Part shown: positions 14,728-20,246 of the stretch, piece after piece
How the letters are laid out: the number at the start of each line of letters is the position of its first letter
Position numbering within the stretch: the first letter of the stretch is position 1
IMG/VR virus record: IMGVR_UViG_3300029914_000159
Location: 1-20,246 of that record
From: a virus
Direction: 5' to 3' (one strand)
Length of the DNA stretch: 20,246 nucleotides
Notes under the pieces: model-generated
The model's input: the letters and a program-made list of their open reading frames with translations, nothing else
Databases searched by the model: none
What the model was told of the DNA's origin: nothing
Translations under genes and position numbers: made by a program

Positions 14728-16289
14728 AACTGGGAGCTATGAGAGGCGGAGACGTTGTGCGGTCTATGCCGCGCGACGTTCTATTGGAGCAAGCCCGAAC
14801 CCGCATGCTAGCTCGCTCCGAGACGCCTATAACTATAACGGATAACCCTGTCGCTGAGATCGTTAGCGGGGTATCCGACAACACTCTTGTCCTTCCCGCG
14901 CTCGGATGGCGGCCTCGGCCCTACCAACAAAAAGCATGGGACTACTTCACAAGCCCACCCAACCCGAATAAAAAAGGTATCTGCAAACTGGGCGTCATGT
15001 GCTGGAGCCGACGAACTGGAAAAGACAACTTTCTCCTCAACCTGATCGCCTACATGACCACCAAAAGGAAAGGTACGTACTGGCACGTATTTCCTGAATT
15101 AAAGCAAGGCCGTAAAGCTATTTGGGAAGGCTACACGCAGGGAACAAATGCTCATCGCAACATCGACTATATCCCTGAACAGCTACGCGAGGGTAGTAAT
15201 GCAAACGAAATGCGTATCAACCTCGCCACGGGTTCTACCTATATGTTGGTAGGCGCATCCAACCCGGATGACGCTGCCGGGTCAGGGCCTATCGGCGTAG
15301 GCTTCTCCGAGTTCGCGCTTATGGACTCCGATCAAATATGGCGTGTCGTGAAACCCATGTTAAACGCGAATGGCGGATGGGCCTGCTTCATATCCACGCC
15401 TCGAGGGCATAACCACTTCAAACAAATTTACGACTTCGCCGCTTCCGATCCTAATTACTTCGCGGAAACTCTCACGGTCGATGAGGCCGTATGGACAGAG
15501 GACGGAAAGATGAAGCGGGCCGTCGAATACGAAGCTATCGAAGAAGATCGAAAGATGGGCTTCCCGGAAGAGTGGGTTCAGCAAGAATACTGGTGTAGCT
15601 TCTCCGCTGCTGTCGAAGGTGTTATATTTTCCAAAAACATGGTGGAGGCCCGCGCCAGCGGACGGATAACGCCTTTACCTTACCAGCCTCATCTACCTGT
15701 TTTCACCTCATGGGATGTTGGTTGGCGAGATGATATGGTGTGTCTCTTTTTTCAACTCGAACCAACAGGTGGCATAAATGTCATCGACTGCGAAGCCGGA
15801 AGTTTCATGGACTTCCGACAATTCAAAAAAATTCTTTTATCCAAGCCTTATCAGTATGGACGGCACTACGGCCCCCACGATTTGCGCCAGACCCGTGCAG
15901 GCGGTTGGAGTTCGTTCCGACAAGCAATCGAAGCTGGTATCAATTTTACCATCCTACCCAAGACCGGTGTCGATGAAGGCATCCAGAGGTGCAGAGCTTT
16001 GTTTCCCCGCATCCGGTTTAGCTCCTCGAAGTGCGCGAAGCTAATCGACATGCTGGACGCCTACCGCCGGGAATACGACGAATCGAAAAAGGTCTACACC
16101 GATCCTCGGCACGACAAGTCTTCTCACTATGCGGACGCCTTTAGATATATGTGCCAGGCCGTACCGGGAAGCCTTGGCGAGTTGTCCTATTTTAACTCCC
16201 TCGGTGACGAATCCGAATCATGCGAGATAGACCGCAATGAACCCGCCCGCGATGATCAAGATTGTCTTTGGAACATACATGCGGTATAA
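14724..16289 (+). CDS. terL: Terminase large subunit (ATPase and nuclease), 521 aa
   Basis: This is the DNA-packaging motor that docks on the portal, translocates DNA and cuts it. Visible motifs: adenine/Q-type region WRPRPYQQKAWDYF (62-75); Walker A variant WSRRTGKDN (94-102); Walker B region IGVGFSEFALMD (190-201); coupling motif STPRGHNHF (224-232). The RNase H-like nuclease has acidic residues at D331 (SWDVGWRD), D386 (GPHDLRQ) and D471 (HYADAFRYM). Length and motif order are normal. The proposed start is GTG 14724 in a GTGA overlap with terS, with AAAGGA very close; ATG 14739 with GGGAG is an alternative that would shorten it by five residues. The last 25 residues are acidic and variable. 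The 901-aa gene follows after 6 nt. Confidence 0.93.
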   Translation: MKLGAMRGGDVVRSMPRDVLLEQARTRMLARSETPITITDNPVAEIVSGVSDNTLVLPALGWRPRPYQQKAWDYFTSPPNPNKKGICKLGVMCWSRRTGKDNFLLNLIAYMTTKRKGTYWHVFPELKQGRKAIWEGYTQGTNAHRNIDYIPEQLREGSNANEMRINLATGSTYMLVGASNPDDAAGSGPIGVGFSEFALMDSDQIWRVVKPMLNANGGWACFISTPRGHNHFKQIYDFAASDPNYFAETLTVDEAVWTEDGKMKRAVEYEAIEEDRKMGFPEEWVQQEYWCSFSAAVEGVIFSKNMVEARASGRITPLPYQPHLPVFTSWDVGWRDDMVCLFFQLEPTGGINVIDCEAGSFMDFRQFKKILLSKPYQYGRHYGPHDLRQTRAGGWSSFRQAIEAGINFTILPKTGVDEGIQRCRALFPRIRFSSSKCAKLIDMLDAYRREYDESKKVYTDPRHDKSSHYADAFRYMCQAVPGSLGELSYFNSLGDESESCEIDRNEPARDDQDCLWNIHAV

Positions 16290-16295
16290 GGCGGC

Positions 16296-19001
16296 ATGAC
16301 TCAAGAAGCCAAAAACTGCTTTACCAAATTCGACTCCGAGGTTGCGGGCACAAATATAGATCCCGGCCTTCAAAGTACTCTCAGGAAGAACGCTCTCCAA
16401 GCCTTCAAATCCAATGACAGGGACGCGCTGCGCTCCACAATCCAACAGGCTATCGACGAACATAATTTTGGAACCGCTACCGCGCTCCGGCATGCTCTCA
16501 ACGACGCCGAGGTTGTTCAGAACAACACGCGCAAAGCAATCAAGATACTGGACACGACCAAAGGGGAAACACCCCATTACGCTTCTGCTGCGGACGCCTT
16601 GGCTGTAGGCGATGACGGTCGATCGACTGGCGGTCAGGCGCACATAGACCTTGCGTTAACCCATGGGGCCGACAAACAGACAGGCCGTCTGATGAACTAC
16701 ATTGACGGGCTCCTCCCTTATCTGAAAGCCAATGGAAAGGCTTATGCGGAAGCCATCTCAAAGGCCAAGGGGTCTACCCGCAAGACCCCTAATCTTGATG
16801 CACTATCTTCCAAAGAGCAGGAGATTCTCAGCGGCGTAGCCAAAGAGTTCACCGCGCACGCGGACGACATTCGCAACGAAGTTAATGCCAAAGGCGGTAA
16901 TATCGGGTACGACCCGGATCAAGTTATAACTCTACACTATGACCCTTTCAAAATGGCGAACGCCTCGCTGACTTCTAACCTGGACAAGGCCGCCAACTTC
17001 TTCCGCGACCGAAGAGGCACGACAAAGGACTACGAATCTTTCCGGGACTTCATGTCCCCCCGCATCGATTGGAAAGGCATGGAGGCTGATTTTAATGCCG
17101 AGCCAGAAAGGAAAAACAATCCCAGCCGTATCGGCTCAAGCAAGGCCAAGCAGGAAGAGTTCCTGAAGGAGTTCTATGATTCGCGCATGGGAGGCGGAAG
17201 ATCCCTTGACTCCACGGGGCAGCTTGTCGCCGAGGGGGAAATGGGGGAAGTGTCACTTCGCCCGAAGACCCTGAAAGAATTTAATCCTTCGAGCGCCTAC
17301 GATCATAACTCGGTGCTCAAGTACGTATCACCTGCAGCCGTCGCGGAGATCAATGAAAGGTTTGGAGCTGGTGATATGATCACTGCTATGAATAACCAAG
17401 TCCGGGGTATGGGACGCCAATCCGCCGCTTTGGAGAATCTTGGGCATAATCCTGTTGCCAACATGACTAAAGTGCTGGACGCTTTGCAAGCTCATCAGCA
17501 AGCAGACCCAAAGTTGACGCCCGGAGACAAAGCCGCGCTGAAGCTGGAAGGCGACAACGCCCGCGCCAATATTCTGCGCACTATTGAAGACCTATCGGGC
17601 GCTGGCCCCCGCGCCAATGACACCGCCAAGCTGCGGATGGTTCGCGCCTCCATGCAGGCTTTAAACTTGGAAGTCCTCGGTAAAGTCTTGTTTCCCCATA
17701 TGAACGCTGTGGGCTCGAACTTCTTCGCCATGGGGCCGGATGGCTTCACAGGTATGCGCCGGTTCCTTCTCCCCCTCATAGAGGCCAAGAACAGCCTGAC
17801 CCACGAGGACGGTCTGGACTACACCCGTAATATGGGCATCTGCTCGCGTTCCATGTTGAGCGAGATGCATAATATAAGTGCTTTCTCTTCCGGTGGCGCT
17901 CTTAGCCCCGAGGGATGGGTCGGCGCGGCGAACCGCATATTCCTCAAAGCATCTCTCCTTACCGGTTTTTCCGATATCGGTCGTCCAGCTATCCCCAAAG
18001 CCTACTCCAATGAGTTTGCCCATTACGCGGGGAAGTCTTTTGAGGAGCTAAAACCTGGACTCCAAAATCTTCTGAACCGGTACGATATTTCCCCTGAGCA
18101 CTGGGATATCATGCGCTCCAAAGGCGCTTATGAGGACGCTCATGGCAATAAGTACCTTGACACCGACCTTCACCGCTCCGACCAATTTAAGGACGACCCC
18201 AAGGGGCGAAGGATGGCGGATCAAGCCTCCGCCCGGTTCCAGCAAATGTTTTATGACGTCTCCAACGCGGCATTCGCCACCCCTAACTACAAGACCATGC
18301 ACGATGAAGTCTGGTTCAAGCCTGACGCCAAGCACCCCATCATGTCTCTTATGTCGGGCCAGTTTCAGAGTGTCGTAGCCGCCATGGGGCACCGCGTGTC
18401 CGGGGTCGCGTGGAATCAGCGCGTCAATGGCTCTAACATGTCTTCTGTCGCGGCCATGGCTCGTTATTACGGCGGTATGGGCATGCTTGGTATGGGTATT
18501 GTCGCCTTGGAACAAATGGCCTCTGGTAAGAACTCTTTGGGTTTTATCACCGATCCCGACATGGAAGACTCCGAACGTTTAACCCACGCGGCTCAACTCG
18601 CCGCCGCGGGCTGGGATCGTTCCGGCGTCATGGGCAAGTGGTCTGCATTGTTTTTAGCCCGTAGCGCACTTAGCACGGTCATTCCGGGTATGTCCCAATA
18701 CGATGCCACCCCTCGCTTGGGTGGGGCTCTTCTGAGCCATGCGGAACGTATTGGCAAAGCTTTGGCCCACACTTTCGAGGGTAAAGACAATCGCGGCGAA
18801 TGGGCCGACGTAGGGGTTGATAACGTTCCCTTCGCCAATTTATTCTACATCCGGCCTATCATCAACTACCTCGCTCTCTACGGTCTACATGAAAGCCTCA
18901 ACCCTGGTTATCTTCAGCACATGGAGGGTCTGGCGCGTAAGCAGGGTAACCCCTACGCCTTTCCTCCCTCAGAGTACGCCGCTCAACCCTTCGGCGATTA
19001 A
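16296..19001 (+). CDS. Large putative internal virion/ejection protein, 901 aa
   Basis: No enzyme motif is seen. The first 440 residues are charged and mostly helical. Residues 450-760 resemble the helical module found near the C-terminus of very large phage ejection and polyvalent proteins: AANRIFLKASLLTGFSDIGR (544-563), a helical LKPGLQNLLNRYDISPEHW stretch (585-603), then PIMSLMSGQFQSVVAAMGHR (681-700). This is followed by a Gly/Met-rich hydrophobic helix, YYGGMGMLGMGIVALEQM (724-741), that could enter a membrane. The C-terminus has FANLFYIRPIINYL and ends in Pro-rich FPPSEYAAQPFGD. A gp16-like core or ejection role is my inference. Unlike the other internal proteins it is encoded rightward, after terL, with the ribosome site AAGGCGG overlapping the terL stop. 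The stop shares TTAA with the opposing RusA-like gene. Confidence 0.6.
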   Translation: MTQEAKNCFTKFDSEVAGTNIDPGLQSTLRKNALQAFKSNDRDALRSTIQQAIDEHNFGTATALRHALNDAEVVQNNTRKAIKILDTTKGETPHYASAADALAVGDDGRSTGGQAHIDLALTHGADKQTGRLMNYIDGLLPYLKANGKAYAEAISKAKGSTRKTPNLDALSSKEQEILSGVAKEFTAHADDIRNEVNAKGGNIGYDPDQVITLHYDPFKMANASLTSNLDKAANFFRDRRGTTKDYESFRDFMSPRIDWKGMEADFNAEPERKNNPSRIGSSKAKQEEFLKEFYDSRMGGGRSLDSTGQLVAEGEMGEVSLRPKTLKEFNPSSAYDHNSVLKYVSPAAVAEINERFGAGDMITAMNNQVRGMGRQSAALENLGHNPVANMTKVLDALQAHQQADPKLTPGDKAALKLEGDNARANILRTIEDLSGAGPRANDTAKLRMVRASMQALNLEVLGKVLFPHMNAVGSNFFAMGPDGFTGMRRFLLPLIEAKNSLTHEDGLDYTRNMGICSRSMLSEMHNISAFSSGGALSPEGWVGAANRIFLKASLLTGFSDIGRPAIPKAYSNEFAHYAGKSFEELKPGLQNLLNRYDISPEHWDIMRSKGAYEDAHGNKYLDTDLHRSDQFKDDPKGRRMADQASARFQQMFYDVSNAAFATPNYKTMHDEVWFKPDAKHPIMSLMSGQFQSVVAAMGHRVSGVAWNQRVNGSNMSSVAAMARYYGGMGMLGMGIVALEQMASGKNSLGFITDPDMEDSERLTHAAQLAAAGWDRSGVMGKWSALFLARSALSTVIPGMSQYDATPRLGGALLSHAERIGKALAHTFEGKDNRGEWADVGVDNVPFANLFYIRPIINYLALYGLHESLNPGYLQHMEGLARKQGNPYAFPPSEYAAQPFGD

Positions 19002-19414
19002 AACAGACCTGCCAACTCTTTTGTAAGACCCGTTCCCTCGACCCATATCCGCACCCCCGGCTTCGCTTTGTCGTATTCCGGTGGGTCGAATACTGGAATC
19101 AGCTTCGTGAAGTTATCGTCCGCGATCCAATCATATTGAACCATCAAGTCTTGAACAATCTGTGCTGCGTTTATGAGGTCGAATCGGCGGCGAGTGCCAC
19201 GGATGAAGGTGAAGTGCACCTTGATAGGGTCGGGCATGTGGGAACGCGATCTCCGAAACGCGGGGGCAAGTTCTTCGTAGATAGGCTCTGCGGCCTTCCT
19301 ATAGCGTCTTGTTGGCTTACTGTCAAATAGCCTTTTCATTTTTATATTGAAGTTCTTTGAATTCTTGGATGAAGGGACTTCTCCGGGTATGAAAAATTCG
19401 GGCATGCTGTACAT
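18998..19414 (-). CDS. RusA-like Holliday junction resolvase family protein, 138 aa
   Basis: RusA enzymes cut four-way junctions, which phages use to clean up replicated DNA before packaging. The N-terminus FFIPGEVPSSKNSKNF matches the family start (f.i.G.P.sKnr). The active-site segment RRRFDLINAAQIVQDLM...IADDN (76-101) aligns with RusA RRDLDN...K...DAL...DD at identical spacing from the first to the last Asp (D79 and D100). Two residues that I recall as essential in E. coli RusA are changed: the second Asp (D72) is Ile81 and Lys76 is Gln85. It may therefore be an altered or non-cleaving member. Usual family length is about 120 aa. ATG 19414 has GAGAG 5-6 nt upstream; ATG at codon 4 is an alternative. 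It converges with the 901-aa gene, with stops overlapping by 4 bp. Confidence 0.65.
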   Translation of the reverse strand: MYSMPEFFIPGEVPSSKNSKNFNIKMKRLFDSKPTRRYRKAAEPIYEELAPAFRRSRSHMPDPIKVHFTFIRGTRRRFDLINAAQIVQDLMVQYDWIADDNFTKLIPVFDPPEYDKAKPGVRIWVEGTGLTKELAGLF

Positions 19415-19498
19415 TATTCTCTCAAAAAATTTTAGGTCAATCCAAATTATTTTCCTAAAAAGCGCTTGCGACTCCCCACGCGTCCTCAGAGGGGCTCC

Positions 19499-19522
19499 AC
19501 CCCCCTAGGTACCTAGGGGGGT
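19499..19522. repeat. 24-bp perfect palindrome
   Basis: The sequence is its own reverse complement from 19499 to 19522. The centre is GGTACC, flanked by CCTAGG sites and by a C-run on the left and a G-run on the right. It has no loop and no T-tract, so it is not a standard terminator. It could extrude as a cruciform, act as a protein-binding site, or be a replication or processing signal. It lies 85 bp upstream of the RusA-like start. Confidence 0.85.
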
Positions 19523-19604
19523 TCCGCCTCATACGGTCTGTGTCCTGGGTAACTCTCATATCACGTGCCCGACCACTGGTATGCTCGCTACGCTCGTATG
19601 TCGG

Positions 19605-19727
19605 AAGCAACGGCGTTCCGCTCGCCTTGGCTCGCTTCACCTTAGAGGCTATCGCCTATCAGGGTTCACTGTGTGCTTACGCACAAGTAAAGCAACGGCG
19701 TTACGCGCAGTAGCGCTCCACCTTGGA
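19605..19727. repeat. Imperfect direct duplication with AAGCAACGGCGTT
   Basis: AAGCAACGGCGTT occurs at 19605-19617 and 19690-19702. A second shared word, CACCTT(A/G)GA, follows at 19638 and 19719. The two copies are 81-85 bp apart, so the stretch looks like a decayed tandem duplication. A small hairpin, TGTGC-TTAC-GCACA, lies between them. Confidence 0.5.
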
Positions 19728-19800
19728 CGCTCCGCGTGTATAGGGGTTCGAGCGCTAAAGCGGCTTGAAGATGTGCAGCGAGCAAATGGGCAAACCACAG

Positions 19801-20099
19801 GTTAGCATAAAGCGTTGGGGGTCAACGACTTATACTAACGGCCGTAAGTCATTGACTATCAACACTTTATACTAACCAACTTTCTGACGTAGGTATTTTG
19901 GTTAGCATAAAGCGTTGTAACCACAACGACTTATACTAACCGTACAACTGTTACCTATGAGTGGAGGGGTATTTTAGGCCTATTTTGACACTATACGGTT
20001 AGTATAAGTCGTTGTGGCTACAATAGTTTACAGAAGTTGGGGCTTCATCTTTTTTGATAGGTTAGCATAAGTCGTTGATGTCCAGTGATTTATATCTTA
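19801..20099. repeat. Array of five 39-40-bp dyads with a 17-nt half-site
   Basis: The half-site GTTAGYATAARKCGTTG occurs on the plus strand at 19801-19817, 19901-19917 (identical to the first), 19998-20014 and 20061-20077. Inverted copies, CAACGACTTATACTAAC, lie at 19823-19839 and 19924-19940 (identical), with a variant at 19860-19876. A degenerate plus half (TAAGTCATTG) ends at 19854, and degenerate inverted halves lie at 20021-20037 and 20083-20099. Each plus half faces an inverted half across 5-6 nt, making five dyads; the first two overlap at their ends. The strict half-site and constant gap point to a protein that binds as a dimer or tetramer. Possible roles are origin iterons, operators or phage-specific promoters. 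Confidence 0.8.
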
Positions 20100-20124
20100 C
20101 CTAAAACCCTACCCTAAAGGGGGA

Positions 20125-20145
20125 GCTTTTTGGGCGAAAAAAAGC
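20125..20145. repeat. Short hairpin GCTTTTT / AAAAAGC
   Basis: GCTTTTT (20125-20131) pairs with AAAAAGC (20139-20145) over a 7-nt loop. The T/A runs give it terminator-like looks on either strand, but no gene ends next to it. Confidence 0.35.
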
Positions 20146-20212
20146 CGAAAAGCCCCAAAGCGGGCCCTACCACCTGCGCTAGCGGGTTTCCCAACTTTTC
20201 CGTTTTTGTCTC

Positions 20213-20237
20213 CCCTAAACCTCCCGCCTATTTAGGG
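20213..20237. repeat. Short hairpin CCCTAAA / TTTAGGG
   Basis: CCCTAAA (20213-20219) and TTTAGGG (20231-20237) form a 7-bp stem with an 11-nt loop. A related CCCTAAA occurs at 20112-20118. There is no T-tract, so a terminator is not supported. Confidence 0.4.
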
Positions 20238-20246
20238 CGCGTCGGA

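Larger units (their letters stand above)
19415..20246. other. Non-coding region rich in palindromes and repeats
   Basis: No convincing gene lies here. The short open frames at 19455-19640 (minus) and 19581-19805 (plus) are rich in Arg, Ser and Leu, lack ribosome sites, and run through repeats. From about 20100 to the end there is no ATG on either strand. The left part (19480-19760) is rich in GC hairpins; the middle (19800-20100) is AT-richer and carries the dyad array; the end has short hairpins and A/T runs. It follows the convergent gene pair, so it may separate packaging genes from an early or replication region off the right edge. Confidence 0.6.

Noticed and set aside
16237-16299. 20-codon open frame between terL and the 901-aa gene
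   Set aside because: It lies inside the end of terL, is very short, and has no ribosome site of its own.
19455-19640. 61-aa open frame on the minus strand
   Set aside because: It spans the perfect palindrome, has no ribosome site, and has no protein-like pattern.
19581-19805. 74-aa open frame on the plus strand
   Set aside because: Arg/Leu/Ser-rich composition, no ribosome site, and it runs through the direct duplication and into the first dyad.
19985-20008. Sigma70 promoter from TTGACA with TATAAG in dyad 4
   Set aside because: Spacing is 12 nt, too short for a standard promoter; no -10 exists at 16-18 nt.
19801-20099. CRISPR array
   Set aside because: The repeats alternate in orientation, the gaps are 5-6 nt or irregular, and there are no spacers of uniform length.
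19499-20099. Protelomerase (hairpin telomere) site of a linear plasmid-prophage
   Set aside because: The perfect palindrome is short and the dyads are imperfect and multiple; no protelomerase gene is seen in the window.
20100-20246. Start of a rightward gene after AAAGGGGGAG
   Set aside because: No ATG follows in the remaining sequence on either strand.

Overview
This window is the structural and packaging part of a tailed-phage (or prophage) genome. The virion appears to be of the short-tailed, podovirus type: a T7 gp8-like portal/connector, gp11-like and gp12-like tail tube proteins, a gp14-like internal virion protein, two larger internal virion (ejection) proteins and a T7-style tail fibre N-terminus are present, and no tail sheath, tape measure or baseplate genes are seen. 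No integrase, lysis cassette, polymerase, tRNA or rRNA gene is visible. The host cannot be named from sequence alone; Shine-Dalgarno sequences and one near-perfect sigma70-type promoter fit a Gram-negative-like bacterial host.

Layout. Two blocks diverge from about 14.45 kb. Leftward (minus strand), in transcription order: an unknown 135-aa protein (14435-14028), two small Pro/Ala-rich proteins (14031-13777 and 13775-13539), portal (13536-11896), a Bbp19-like small protein (11896-11603), scaffold (11610-10702), a 233-nt non-coding gap with a promoter and a strongly structured RNA, major capsid protein (10468-9521), a beta-rich decoration-type protein (9500-9045), a terminator-like hairpin, tail tubular A (8983-8381), tail tubular B (8380-5885), gp14-like protein (5883-5314), a 904-aa internal virion protein with a C-terminal 3D/double-psi-barrel-like domain (5312-2598), a 563-aa internal virion protein (2601-910), and a tail fibre running off the left edge (872-1). 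Rightward (plus strand): small terminase, large terminase and a 901-aa ejection-type protein (14473-19001). Most genes are packed with overlaps or gaps of a few bases, suggesting translational coupling.

Right end. A RusA-like gene (19414-18998, minus) converges on the 901-aa gene and shares a TTAA stop overlap with it. Beyond it, 19415-20246 has no convincing gene. It holds a 24-bp perfect palindrome, an imperfect tandem duplication, and an array of five 39-40-bp dyads built from a 17-nt half-site, GTTAGYATAARKCGTTG. The array looks like a multi-site protein-binding region (origin, operator or phage-specific promoter cluster).

The three least ordinary signals are the dyad array, the structured leader and promoter of the capsid gene, and the 9-bp inverted repeat that carries both divergent start codons at the head of the two transcription blocks.
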